Origin: Streptomyces bottropensis ATCC 25435
GTDB taxonomy: Bacteria; Actinomycetota; Actinomycetes; Streptomycetales; Streptomycetaceae
Direction: 5' to 3'
Assembly (NCBI RefSeq): GCF_000383595.1
Contig: NZ_KB911581.1
Location: 2,796,265-2,860,264 of the forward strand
DNA: 64,000 bases
The position numbers and the translations under genes are program-made. The notes below the pieces were generated by a model. That model had not been told where the DNA came from and made no database searches. It saw nothing but the letters and a program-made list of their open reading frames with translations. Shown in pieces: positions 1-8,044 of the stretch (its first letter is position 1; every line of letters begins with the position of its first letter).

Positions 1-400
1 GGACGAGCTGACCACCATCGCCGAGCTGGACTCCGACAGGCTCGACGCGGCCGAGGCCGCCCGGCACGCCACGGCCCTGCGGGCGGCCCACACCGCCGTG
101 CAGAAGCGGCTGCAGAAGCTGAAGACGGCGGCCCCGGCCGGCACCGACCGCACCACCGCGGCGGCCGACCCGGTGGCGGACCTGCTGGCCGCGCTGCGGT
201 CCGCGGTCGACGGCCTGCTCAAGGCGCTGGCCTCGCTCGACCTGGGTTCCGTCCTGGGCGCGGTGACCGGTCTGCTCGCCCCGGTCCTCGGGGTCGTCAC
301 CGGCCTCCTGCAGCCCGTGCTCGGCCTGGTCACCGGCCTGGTCGGGGGACTTCTCGGCGGTCTGCCGCCCGTGACGCTGCCGGCGCTTCCGGCGGCGTGA
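1..400 (+). CDS. C-terminal end of a hypothetical secreted-type protein (5' cut by window)
   Basis: The reading frame is open from base 2 to a TGA at 398-400, so the gene begins outside the window. The visible 132 residues start with a charged, probably helical stretch rich in Ala, Glu, Asp and Arg. They end with about 60 residues of repeated hydrophobic units of the type V-L-G-x-V-T-G-L-L-x-P, with Gly and Pro at regular spacing. I recognise no domain. Such low-complexity hydrophobic ends occur in exported or surface-associated actinobacterial proteins, but that is only inference. The frame shows the usual high GC third position, so it is very likely real coding sequence. It converges with the arsR-type gene, with 5 bases between the two stops. 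Confidence 0.6.
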   Translation, partial: DELTTIAELDSDRLDAAEAARHATALRAAHTAVQKRLQKLKTAAPAGTDRTTAAADPVADLLAALRSAVDGLLKALASLDLGSVLGAVTGLLAPVLGVVTGLLQPVLGLVTGLVGGLLGGLPPVTLPALPAA

Positions 401-405
401 GCGCC

Positions 406-774
406 TCAGTCCCCGTCGGGAGCGTCGCTGAGGCCCAGCCTCAGGTGCTCCACGTGGAAGACGGCCTGGTCCAGCAGCTCGGCTACATGATGGTCGTGCA
501 GCGCGTACACCACCGAGCGGCCCCGCCGCTCGCCCACGACCAGGCCGAGGTTGCGCAGCAGACGCAGCTGGTGGGAGCAGGCCGACTGTTCCATCCCGAC
601 CTCGGCGGCCAACTCGGTCGCCGGGAGCGGGCCTTCGCGCAACCGGGCCAGGATCAGCAGGCGGGACGGGGTGGAGAGGGCCTGGAGGGTGGTGGCCACC
701 TTGGCGACGTTGCCCGCGTCCAGGCGCACGCGAGGGGTGGCGTCCTGCGCTGAGGTGACGGCTCCATGACCCAT
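406..774 (-). CDS. ArsR/SmtB-family metal-sensing repressor, CzrA/NmtR-like
   Basis: A 122-residue winged-helix repressor; the recognition helix lies around residues 62-76 and includes Cys66. The C-terminal helix carries Asp94-x-His96, then His107-x2-His110. This is exactly the spacing of the alpha5 metal site of CzrA/NmtR (Asp-x-His-x10-His-x2-His), which binds Zn, Co or Ni; there is no ArsR-type Cys-x-Cys pair. It should release DNA when metal is bound and so derepress the divergent P1B-4 ATPase. I chose the ATG at 774 because a TAGGAT -10 box ends 7 bases before it, as expected for a leaderless mRNA; a start at 807 would run through the operator. The exact metal cannot be read from the sequence. 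Confidence 0.88.
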   Translation of the reverse strand: MGHGAVTSAQDATPRVRLDAGNVAKVATTLQALSTPSRLLILARLREGPLPATELAAEVGMEQSACSHQLRLLRNLGLVVGERRGRSVVYALHDHHVAELLDQAVFHVEHLRLGLSDAPDGD

Positions 775-781
775 GGCCCGT

Positions 782-836
782 ATCCTACTCATCGCACATG
801 AAGGCATGAACGAGTCTTCATGTGTTCCTGTATGGT
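782..836. promoter_or_regulatory. Shared operator and two back-to-back leaderless promoters (arsR-type gene / metal ATPase)
   Basis: Seen in the sequence: the palindrome CATGAA-N6-TTCATG at 805-822 lies inside a longer inverted repeat, CACATGAAG (795-803) and CTTCATGTG (816-824). TGAA-N6-TTCA is the core of the SmtB/ArsR operator. For the minus strand, -35 TTCATG (805-810) and -10 TAGGAT (782-787) have a 17-base spacer, and the -10 ends 7 bases before ATG 774. For the plus strand, a TATGGT -10 (831-836) ends 7 bases before GTG 844. The left half of the operator is the -35 of the repressor gene, so repressor binding would close both promoters. Confidence 0.7.
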
Positions 837-843
837 GTGCCGC

Positions 844-2781
844 GTGTCTGCCACCCTCGCCCCGTCACCCGCCCCCCGTTCGTCCCTGCCGACGGCCCCC
901 CGCCGCCGCACCCGGGTCCTCGCCCTGCCCGAGGCGCGCTGGGCGCTGGCCTCGACCGTCGCCTTCCTGCTCGCCTTTCCGCTGGACCTCGCAGGTGCCT
1001 CCGCCTGGCTCCACGGCCCGCTCTACGCGATCGCGTACGTGGCCGGCGGCTGGGAGCCCGCGCTCGAAGGGCTGCGGGCGCTGCGGGACAAGAGCCTCGA
1101 CGTCGACCTGCTGATGATCGTCGCGGCGCTGGGCGCGGCCGCGATCGGCCAGGTCCTCGACGGCGGTCTGCTGATCGTCATCTTCGCCACCTCCGGAGCC
1201 CTGGAGGCCCTGGCCACCGCCCGCACCGCCGACTCGGTACGGGGGCTCCTCGACCTCGCGCCCACCACGGCCACCCGGCTGCCGGCGGACGGCTCCGCCG
1301 AGGAGACCGTGCCCACCGACCGGCTCGCCGTCGGCGACGTGGTGCTGGTCCGCCCCGGCGAGCGCATCGGCGCCGACGGGCGGGTACTCGAGGGGGACAG
1401 CGAGGCCGACCAGGCCACCATCACCGGCGAACCCCTGCCCGTGCCCAAGGCCCCCGGCGACGAGGTCTTCGCGGGCACCCTCAACGGCACGGGAGTGCTG
1501 CGCGTCCGCGTCGAACGGGACCCGGCCGACTCCGTGATCGCCCGCATCGTGAGCCTCGTCGAGGAGGCCTCGCGCACCAAGGCGCCCACCCAGCTGTTCA
1601 TCGAGAAGGTCGAACAGCGGTACGCCGTCGGCGTCGTCGTCGCCACCCTCGCCGTCTTCGGCATCCCGCTGGCCCTCGGCGAGGACCTCACGGCCGCGCT
1701 GCTCCGCGCCATGACCTTCATGATCGTGGCCTCGCCCTGCGCGGTCGTCCTCGCCACCATGCCCCCGCTGCTCTCCGCCATCGCCAACGCCGGCCGCCAC
1801 GGTGTCCTGGTCAAGTCCGCCGTCGCCATGGAGCGGCTGGGCGAGATCGACGTCGCCGCCCTCGACAAGACCGGCACCCTCACGGAGGGCGCGCCCGAGA
1901 TCACGGCCGCAGTGCCGCTGCCCGGCTCCGGGCTCGACGAGGACGGGCTGCTGGCGCTGGCCGCCGCCGCCGAGCACCCCAGCGAGCATCCGCTGGCCCG
2001 CGCCGTGGTGGCCGCGGCCGGCGTCCGCGGGCTGCGGGTGGCCGCCGCCGGGGACTTCACCGCCCTGCCCGGACGGGGCGTGCGGGCGACCGTGGAGGGG
2101 CGCGTGGTGACGGTGGGGCGGCCCGGGGAGAGCGAGGGGGCCGACTCCGGCACGGCGGCCGAGGGGACGACCGTCGTCGTCACGCGCGACGGGGAGGCCG
2201 TCGGGACGCTCACCCTGGCCGACCGGCTGCGCCCCGACGCACCCGGCGCCGTGGCCGCGCTCGTGGCCGTGACCGGTGGGTCGCCGGTCCTGCTCACCGG
2301 GGACAACGCCGGTGCCGCGGCCCGGGTGGCGGCGGACACCGGCATCGCCGACGTGCGGGCCGGGCTGCTGCCGCAGGAGAAGGTGGCGGCGGTACGGGGA
2401 CTCCAGGACGAGGGCCGGAAGGTGCTCTTCGTCGGGGACGGTGTCAACGACGCGCCCGCGCTCGCCGCCGCCCACTCCGGGGTGGCGATGGGGCGGGCCG
2501 GGTCGGATCTCGCCCTGGAGACCGCGGACGCGGTGGTGGTGCGCGACGAGCTGGGCGCGATCCCGGCGGTGGTGCGGCTGTCGCGGGCGGCCCGGCGGCT
2601 GGTGGTGCAGAACCTCGTGATCGCCGGGGTGTGCATCGCGGTGCTGGTGGTGTGGGACCTGGTGGGTCATCTGCCGCTGCCCCTCGGGGTGGCGGGGCAC
2701 GAGGGGTCCACGGTGGTGGTGGGGCTGAACGGGCTTCGCCTGCTGAGGGAGTCGGCCTGGCGCAGGGCCGCGCGCGACTGA
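844..2781 (+). CDS. P1B-4-type heavy-metal-translocating P-type ATPase (Co/Ni/Fe/Zn efflux)
   Basis: A 645-residue metal-exporting ATPase of the inner membrane. It has no N-terminal metal-binding domain. The transmembrane metal site reads Ser297-Pro-Cys instead of Cys-Pro-Cys, and His619-Glu-Gly-Ser-Thr lies in the last membrane helix. SPC plus HEG[GS]T is the signature of subclass P1B-4 (CoaT, CtpD, CtpJ). The phosphorylation motif D-K-T-G-T begins at Asp341, a Ser-Glu-His-Pro motif is in the nucleotide domain, and G-D-G-V-N-D-A-P is near 531. The GTG at 844 is preferred because a TATGGT -10 sits 7 bases upstream and the ATG at 820 lies within the operator; ATG 832 is also possible. It is divergent from, and presumably repressed by, the adjacent alpha5-site sensor. 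Confidence 0.9.
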   Translation: MSATLAPSPAPRSSLPTAPRRRTRVLALPEARWALASTVAFLLAFPLDLAGASAWLHGPLYAIAYVAGGWEPALEGLRALRDKSLDVDLLMIVAALGAAAIGQVLDGGLLIVIFATSGALEALATARTADSVRGLLDLAPTTATRLPADGSAEETVPTDRLAVGDVVLVRPGERIGADGRVLEGDSEADQATITGEPLPVPKAPGDEVFAGTLNGTGVLRVRVERDPADSVIARIVSLVEEASRTKAPTQLFIEKVEQRYAVGVVVATLAVFGIPLALGEDLTAALLRAMTFMIVASPCAVVLATMPPLLSAIANAGRHGVLVKSAVAMERLGEIDVAALDKTGTLTEGAPEITAAVPLPGSGLDEDGLLALAAAAEHPSEHPLARAVVAAAGVRGLRVAAAGDFTALPGRGVRATVEGRVVTVGRPGESEGADSGTAAEGTTVVVTRDGEAVGTLTLADRLRPDAPGAVAALVAVTGGSPVLLTGDNAGAAARVAADTGIADVRAGLLPQEKVAAVRGLQDEGRKVLFVGDGVNDAPALAAAHSGVAMGRAGSDLALETADAVVVRDELGAIPAVVRLSRAARRLVVQNLVIAGVCIAVLVVWDLVGHLPLPLGVAGHEGSTVVVGLNGLRLLRESAWRRAARD

Positions 2782-2951
2782 GGGGGAGGGCGGGGCGTCG
2801 GGTGCCGGCGGGCACGCATCCGCACGGGCCGGTCGCGCGGGCCGGTCGCGCGGTTCTCGCGCTCCCCGGGCGCCCGAGGCCCGCGGGGCACCCGCACCTC
2901 GATGTCGGATTCTCGCCAGCCCTCCTTGCTCCCCTCCCCGATGCTGGTGTC

Positions 2952-4448
2952 ATGCGGAACGGGATGCACGATGACACGGAGCGGTGCGTGCGGGCCGTGC
3001 GGTCGAAGGACGCGCGGTTCGACGGGTGGTTCTTCACGGCCGTGGTGACCACGCGGATCTACTGCCGGCCCAGCTGCCCGGTGGTGCCGCCGAAGGCGGA
3101 GAACATGACGTTCTATCCGAGTGCGGCGGCCTGCCAGCAGGCCGGGTTCCGGGCCTGCAAACGGTGCCGGCCGGACACGAGCCCCGGATCACCGGAGTGG
3201 GATCAGCGGGCGGACCTGGTGGCGCGGGCGATGCGGCTGGTGGGGGACGGGGTGGTGGACCGCGAGGGCGTACCGGGGCTGGCGCGGCGCCTCGGGTACA
3301 GCTCCCGCCAGGTCGAGCGGCAGCTGCTGGCCGAGCTGGGGGCCGGGCCGCTGGCGCTCGCCCGGGCGCAGCGGGCGCAGACCGCGCGGCTGCTGATCGA
3401 GACGACCGCGCTGCCGATGGCGGAGATCGCGTTCGCCGCCGGGTTCGCGTCGATCCGGACGTTCAACGACACCGTGCGGGAGGTCTTCGCGCTGTCGCCG
3501 AGCGAACTGCGCGGGCGGGCCACCCGCTCGGCCGGGCAGCGCGCCGACTCCCCCGGCACCTCGGGCGCGCTGAGCCTGCGACTGCCGTTCCGGGCCCCGC
3601 TCAACCCCGACAACCTCTTCGGTCACCTCGCCGCGACCGCCGTGCCCGGGGTGGAGGAGTGGCGTGACGGCGCGTACCGGCGGACCCTCCGGCTGCCCTA
3701 CGGGCACGGCATCGTGGGCCTCACGCCGCGCCCCGACCACATCGCCTGCCGGCTCACCCTCGGTGATCTGCGTGACCTGCCCGTCGCCATCAGCCGCTGC
3801 CGCCGTCTGCTCGACCTGGACGCCGACCCGGTCGCCGTCGACGAGCAGCTGAGCGGCGATCCCGTGCTCGCGCCCCTGGTGGACAAGGCGCCGGGGCGCC
3901 GGGTGCCGCGTACCGTCGACGAGGCCGAGTTCGCCGTGCGGGCCGTGCTCGGCCAGCAGGTGTCCACGGCCGCGGCCCGCACACACGCGGCCCGGCTGGT
4001 CGTCGCGCACGGCGAACCGGTCGACGACCCCGAGGGCGGCCTCACCCGTCTCTTCCCGACCCCCGAGGCGCTGGCGGGCGTCGACCCCGAGACCCTGGCG
4101 ATGCCCCGCACCCGCCGGACCACCTTCTCCACCCTGGTAGGCGCTCTCGCCGACGGCGAGCTGCACCTGGGCGTCGACAGCGACTGGGCCGAGACCCGTG
4201 CCCGCCTCCTGGCCCTCCCCGGCTTCGGCCCCTGGACCGTCGAGGTCATCGCCATGCGCGCCCTCGGAGACCCCGACGCCTTCCTCCCCGGCGACCTCGG
4301 AATCCGGCGCGCGGCCCGGGAGTTGGGCCTGCCGTCCACCCCGGCGGCGCTCACGGCCCGGGCGGCGGCCTGGCGGCCCTGGCGGGCGTACGCCGTCCAG
4401 TATCTGTGGGCGACGGACAGCCACCCCATCAACTACCTTCCCGTATGA
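2952..4448 (+). CDS. alkA: Ada (N-terminal)-AraC HTH-AlkA fusion: methylation-sensing activator and 3-methyladenine DNA glycosylase
   Basis: 498 residues in three parts. Residues 1-80 are the Ada zinc/methyl-acceptor domain, with Cys38, Cys42, Cys69 and Cys72. These are the same numbers as in E. coli Ada, where Cys38 accepts methyl from phosphotriesters; this supports the ATG at 2952, though ATG 2964 is possible. Residues about 90-195 are an AraC-type helix-turn-helix. The C-terminal half is AlkA-like: a helix-hairpin-helix reading L-P-G-F-G-P-W-T and the catalytic Asp448 in P-G-D-L-G. It should excise alkylated bases and switch on its own regulon when methylated. The Ogt domain found in E. 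coli Ada is absent here and is encoded by the next gene, 37 bases downstream. Confidence 0.93.
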   Translation: MRNGMHDDTERCVRAVRSKDARFDGWFFTAVVTTRIYCRPSCPVVPPKAENMTFYPSAAACQQAGFRACKRCRPDTSPGSPEWDQRADLVARAMRLVGDGVVDREGVPGLARRLGYSSRQVERQLLAELGAGPLALARAQRAQTARLLIETTALPMAEIAFAAGFASIRTFNDTVREVFALSPSELRGRATRSAGQRADSPGTSGALSLRLPFRAPLNPDNLFGHLAATAVPGVEEWRDGAYRRTLRLPYGHGIVGLTPRPDHIACRLTLGDLRDLPVAISRCRRLLDLDADPVAVDEQLSGDPVLAPLVDKAPGRRVPRTVDEAEFAVRAVLGQQVSTAAARTHAARLVVAHGEPVDDPEGGLTRLFPTPEALAGVDPETLAMPRTRRTTFSTLVGALADGELHLGVDSDWAETRARLLALPGFGPWTVEVIAMRALGDPDAFLPGDLGIRRAARELGLPSTPAALTARAAAWRPWRAYAVQYLWATDSHPINYLPV

Positions 4449-4485
4449 GCCCGTTCAGGGCGGACGCATCTTTCAAGGATCCTTC

Positions 4486-4989
4486 ATGAAGCACCAGGCG
4501 TCGCGGAAGCGGCACACGGTCGTCGACAGTCCCTACGGCCCCCTCACCCTCGTCGCCGACGACGACGGTGTGCTGTGCGGGCTCTACATGGCCGAGCAGC
4601 GGCACCGGCCGCCGCAGGAGAACTTCGGCCCCCGTGACGACTCGCTCTTCGCCGGGGCGGAGGAGCAGCTGAAGGCCTATTTCGCCGGTGAGCTGCGGGA
4701 GTTCACCCTCGAACTCCGACTGCACGGCACCCCGTTCCAGCGGCTGGTCTGGGAGCGGCTCGTGGCGATCCCCTACGGCGAGACCCGCGCGTACGGCGAT
4801 CTCGCCGACGACCTCGGCAACCCCAAGGCGTCCCGCGCGGTCGGCCTGGCCAACGGCCGCAACCCCGTCAGCATCATCGTGCCCTGCCATCGGGTGGTCG
4901 GCTCCGACGGCAGCCTCACCGGCTACGGCGGCGGCGTCGAACGCAAGCGGCGGCTGCTGGACTTCGAGCGGGGGGCGGCCCTGTTCTAG
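4486..4989 (+). CDS. ogt: Methylated-DNA-[protein]-cysteine S-methyltransferase
   Basis: 167 residues; a suicide repair protein that moves alkyl groups from O6-alkylguanine (and O4-alkylthymine) to its own cysteine. The acceptor motif is I-V-P-C-H-R-V, with Cys134. The helix-turn-helix/arginine-finger region (A-S-R-A-V-G-x-A) and the Y-G-E-T motif of the active-site fold are present. Length and layout match stand-alone Ogt. The start at ATG 4486 follows an AAGGAT ribosome-binding sequence. It lies 37 bases after the Ada-AlkA gene on the same strand, so the two probably form an adaptive-response operon. Confidence 0.94.
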   Translation: MKHQASRKRHTVVDSPYGPLTLVADDDGVLCGLYMAEQRHRPPQENFGPRDDSLFAGAEEQLKAYFAGELREFTLELRLHGTPFQRLVWERLVAIPYGETRAYGDLADDLGNPKASRAVGLANGRNPVSIIVPCHRVVGSDGSLTGYGGGVERKRRLLDFERGAALF

Positions 4990-5046
4990 CCCGAGGACGC
5001 GGGGGAGCGGGGGAACCGGGGAACGGGAGCGCGTCGGGCGCGGGGA

Positions 5047-5748
5047 TCACGACAGCAGACGGCGTTCCTTCGCCACGGCCACCGCGCCCGCCCGCGTCTC
5101 CACCCCCAGCTTGGCGTAGATGCGGCCGAGGTGGGTCTTCACGGTCGCCTCGCTGATGAAGAGGGCCCGCGCTATCTCCCGGTTGCCCAGACCGCGGGCC
5201 AGCTGGCCCAGGATCTCGTGCTCACGCTCGGACAACGTGGGCCGTGGGCTGCGCAGTTGGGCCATCAGCCGGTCGGCCACCGGTGCCGACAGCGCGGTAC
5301 GCCCGGTCGCGGCGTCGCGGATCGCCGCGAACAGTTCGTCGGGCCGCTCGGCCTTGAGGAGGTAGCCGGTGGCTCCCGCCTCGATGGCGCGGCTGATGTC
5401 GGCGTCGGTGTCGAACATGGTGAGCACGAGAACGCGGGGCACCGGCGCGGCGGGTGCCTCCGCGTCCTCGGCCGGGCGCGCCGTCAGCCGCCGGGTGGCC
5501 GTCACCCCGTCCATGCCGTCGCCGAGTTGCAGGTCCATCAGCACCACGTCGGGGCGCAGGCGGGAGGCCAGCGCGAGCGCCTCCTCGCCGGTGCCCGCCT
5601 CACCGACCACCTCGATGCCGTCGGCAACGGACAGCAGCGCGCGCAGCCCGGCGCGTACGACGGCGTGGTCGTCGCACAGCAGGAGCCGCACCGGCGGCCG
5701 GGCGACGGGCGACGACCCGGCCGGCCCCGAGGACACCGGCCCGCTCAT
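5047..5748 (-). CDS. NarL/LuxR-family two-component response regulator
   Basis: 233 residues: an N-terminal receiver with acidic Asp26-Asp27, phospho-acceptor Asp72 (V-V-L-M-D-L), a conserved Thr (L-T-M-F-D) and Lys (Y-L-L-K-A), then a LuxR-type helix-turn-helix at about 165-230. It has an extra Ala/Pro-rich insertion of about 10 residues in the middle of the receiver. The start ATG overlaps the stop of the histidine-kinase gene by 4 bases (ATGA), so translation is coupled and the kinase is its partner. The signal and targets are unknown. Confidence 0.93.
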   Translation of the reverse strand: MSGPVSSGPAGSSPVARPPVRLLLCDDHAVVRAGLRALLSVADGIEVVGEAGTGEEALALASRLRPDVVLMDLQLGDGMDGVTATRRLTARPAEDAEAPAAPVPRVLVLTMFDTDADISRAIEAGATGYLLKAERPDELFAAIRDAATGRTALSAPVADRLMAQLRSPRPTLSEREHEILGQLARGLGNREIARALFISEATVKTHLGRIYAKLGVETRAGAVAVAKERRLLS

Positions 5749-6998
5749 CGGACGTACTCCCCGGCGGTGTCGCGGACGATCGGCGTACGGGGGACGGCCG
5801 CCGACACCACCGTGCCCTCGCCCGGAGCGGACTCCACGGTGAGGGTGCCGCCCGACTGCCGTGCCCGGATGCGCATGGCCGGCAGCCCGTGCCCGCGCTC
5901 CCGCCCCGGCACCGCCCCGTCCGTCCCGGTGGCCGTCCGGCGCTCCGCGTCGAAGCCCCGCCCGTTGTCGGCGATGTCCAGCGAGACCTGGTCGTCGAGG
6001 CAGGTCAGGGTCAGTGCGGCCCGGGTCGCGGCGGCGTGTTCGCGGACGTTGGCCAGGGCGCCCTGGGCGATGCGCAGCAGGGCCGCCTCGGCGCGTTCGG
6101 GGAGCGGGCCGGGGGTGCCGTCGAGGCGGAACTCCACCGTCAGGCCCGGCCCGCTCTCCCGTTCGGCGAGGGCGCCGAGCGCGGCGGGCAGCGAGCGCTC
6201 CACGAGGTCGGCCGGGGCCAGGTCGTGCACGAACCGGCGTGCCTCGGCCAGGCTGTGGGAGGTGATCTCGGCCGCCCTCCCGATGTGTCCACGGGCCGCG
6301 TCCGGGTCCGTGTCCCAGACGCGTTCGGCGGCCTGGAGCAGCATCCGCTGGCTGGACAGCCCCTGGGCGAGGGTGTCGTGGATCTCCGTGGCCAGCCGCT
6401 GCCGCTCCGCGAGGACCCCCGCCCGCCGTTCGGTGGCCGCGAGATCCCGGCGGGTGCGGACCAGGTCGCCGATGAGGACGCGCTGCCGGGCCGCCTGCCG
6501 CCGCAGATGGACGAAGAGGGCGGTGGCGACCGCCGCGATGGCCGGCGGGGCGGCGACCATGTTGGGGTTGACGGTGCCCTCGGACACCCGTATCTCGGCG
6601 GCGACCACCAGCGTGGTCAGCAGCACCGCCAACGGTACGGCCAGCCGCGGCGGCAGCGTGTGGAGCCCGGCGAACAGCAGCGGCATGGCACACCAGGTGG
6701 CACTCGGCGCGAGCGCGAGCAGGACGACCCAGACCGCCGTCACCGACCCCAGCCAGACCAGATGCCGGGTGGAGGGCCGGCTGCCGGGAGGCGGGGCGGG
6801 AGCCGCCAGATGCCCGACGGCGTAGAGGAGCCCGAACACCGCGAACAGCGCCATCACCCAGCCGGCGCGCGTCCCGCCCTGGTCGCGGGTCAGGAACCGG
6901 GCGAACGAGGAGCACAGCAGCAGGAAGAACGCGGCGTGCACGACGGCGGCCAGCCAGCGGCCGTCCGGGTCCGTGCGCTCCTGCTCCGGCCAACTCAT
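5745..6998 (-). CDS. Two-component sensor histidine kinase (HisKA_3 type)
   Basis: 417 residues. About five or six hydrophobic membrane segments fill residues 12-165, followed by a short coiled stretch. A HisKA_3 dimerisation domain has phospho-acceptor His207 (E-I-H-D-T-L-A-Q-G), and the ATPase domain shows D-N-G-R-G-F. There is no large extracytoplasmic sensor domain, so it probably senses something in or near the membrane. ATG 6998 is used because the family normally starts just ahead of the first helix and GGTGGGG precedes it; longer in-frame starts exist. It phosphorylates the overlapping downstream regulator. The 234-base gap upstream of this gene, towards the divergent methyltransferase, must hold promoters for both, but I see no box I would defend. 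Confidence 0.92.
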   Translation of the reverse strand: MSWPEQERTDPDGRWLAAVVHAAFFLLLCSSFARFLTRDQGGTRAGWVMALFAVFGLLYAVGHLAAPAPPPGSRPSTRHLVWLGSVTAVWVVLLALAPSATWCAMPLLFAGLHTLPPRLAVPLAVLLTTLVVAAEIRVSEGTVNPNMVAAPPAIAAVATALFVHLRRQAARQRVLIGDLVRTRRDLAATERRAGVLAERQRLATEIHDTLAQGLSSQRMLLQAAERVWDTDPDAARGHIGRAAEITSHSLAEARRFVHDLAPADLVERSLPAALGALAERESGPGLTVEFRLDGTPGPLPERAEAALLRIAQGALANVREHAAATRAALTLTCLDDQVSLDIADNGRGFDAERRTATGTDGAVPGRERGHGLPAMRIRARQSGGTLTVESAPGEGTVVSAAVPRTPIVRDTAGEYVR

Positions 6999-7232
6999 CG
7001 CCCCACCGGCTCTCTCGTCGTGCTCCTCGGGTACTTCACAGGTCGCCCTCCTGTGTCTAACGTGACCGGCTCCCGCCCGCATCAACCGATCGGCTGATAC
7101 GAGGATCGCCCGAACCGCCCGCGGACCGGAGCCGGTCGACCGAACCGCACACCCCGCCGCCGCCCCGAGGCTGGCAGCACGACCCGAGCCGCCTCGGGAC
7201 GCGACCTTCGAGTCCTCAGGGAAGGAAGCCCC

Positions 7233-8021
7233 GTGCCGCCGACCGAGAAGAACCTCACCGTCAACCGGGCCGCCCTCGGCCACCGCGTCACCTACGCCCT
7301 GCGCCACCCCGGCCGCGTGCCGCGCCATCTGATCCGCGTGACCCGCGACATGTGGCTGCGCCACCGCCACCCGGACCACATCGACTACTACCGCGCGGTG
7401 ATGCGCTCCGACACCCGCGCCGACCCGGACGCGGCGGTCGGCAGCCGCAGCCGGGAGAGATGGCTGGCCCTGGGCGCGATGCAGTTCGACTACCTTGTCG
7501 GCCACGGTCTGCGCCCCGAGCACCGGATGCTGGAGATCGGCTGCGGCAACCTGCGCGGCGGCTGGCGGTTCATCCGGCACCTGGAGCCCGGCCACTACTA
7601 CGGCCTCGACATCTCGCCCGACATCCTCGCCGCCGCCCAGGACACCATCGTCGAGATGGGGCTGCAGTCACGCCTGCCCACCCTGACGCCCGTACGCGAC
7701 CTGACCCTCAGGTTCCTCCCCGACGCCCACTTCGACGTCGTGCACGCGCACAGCGTCTTCTCGCACTCGCCGCTCCACGTCATCGAGGAGTGCCTGTCCC
7801 ACGTCGGCCGGGTGCTGACCCCGAACGGCTGGTTCGACTTCACCTTCGACCGCACCGAGGGCACGGAACACCACGTCCTGCGGGAGGACTTCTACTACCG
7901 CACCGAGACGCTCGTCGCCCTGGCCGAGAAGCACGGACTTCAGGCCCGCTTCATGGACGACTGGGAGGAACTGCCGCACGGCCAGTCCAAGCTCCGCGTC
8001 AGCCGCCCCGCCGGGGCCTGA
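7233..8021 (+). CDS. Class I SAM-dependent methyltransferase
   Basis: 262 residues starting at GTG 7233, with GGAAGGAAG 8-15 bases upstream as ribosome-binding site. The SAM-binding motif I reads L-E-I-G-C-G-N-L-R-G-G, followed by G-L-D-I-S at the end of strand beta2 and a D-V-V-H-A-H-S-V-F segment as motif post-II. The N-terminal 80 residues are basic and Arg/His-rich. The substrate cannot be read from the sequence. The closest general match in my memory is methyltransferases found next to glycosyl or cell-envelope genes, but the neighbours here (a sensor kinase and a sirtuin) do not help. Confidence 0.8.
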   Translation: MPPTEKNLTVNRAALGHRVTYALRHPGRVPRHLIRVTRDMWLRHRHPDHIDYYRAVMRSDTRADPDAAVGSRSRERWLALGAMQFDYLVGHGLRPEHRMLEIGCGNLRGGWRFIRHLEPGHYYGLDISPDILAAAQDTIVEMGLQSRLPTLTPVRDLTLRFLPDAHFDVVHAHSVFSHSPLHVIEECLSHVGRVLTPNGWFDFTFDRTEGTEHHVLREDFYYRTETLVALAEKHGLQARFMDDWEELPHGQSKLRVSRPAGA

Positions 8022-8044
8022 AGCACGGGCGCCCGGCGGCCCGG

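Noticed and set aside
865..2700. Long open frames on both strands of the metal-ATPase gene, including a 611-residue minus-strand frame
   Set aside because: GC-rich coding DNA leaves other frames open; these have no domain, rich Arg/Gly/Pro composition and poor third-position bias.
2826..2851. Direct repeat of a 13-base GC-rich unit (GGGCCGGTCGCGC twice)
   Set aside because: Short and common in GC-rich intergenic DNA; no sign of function.
822..2951. Start of the Ada-AlkA frame 2.1 kb upstream (1208-residue frame)
   Set aside because: The extra part is a shadow of the ATPase gene; the Ada domain numbering fits a start at 2952.
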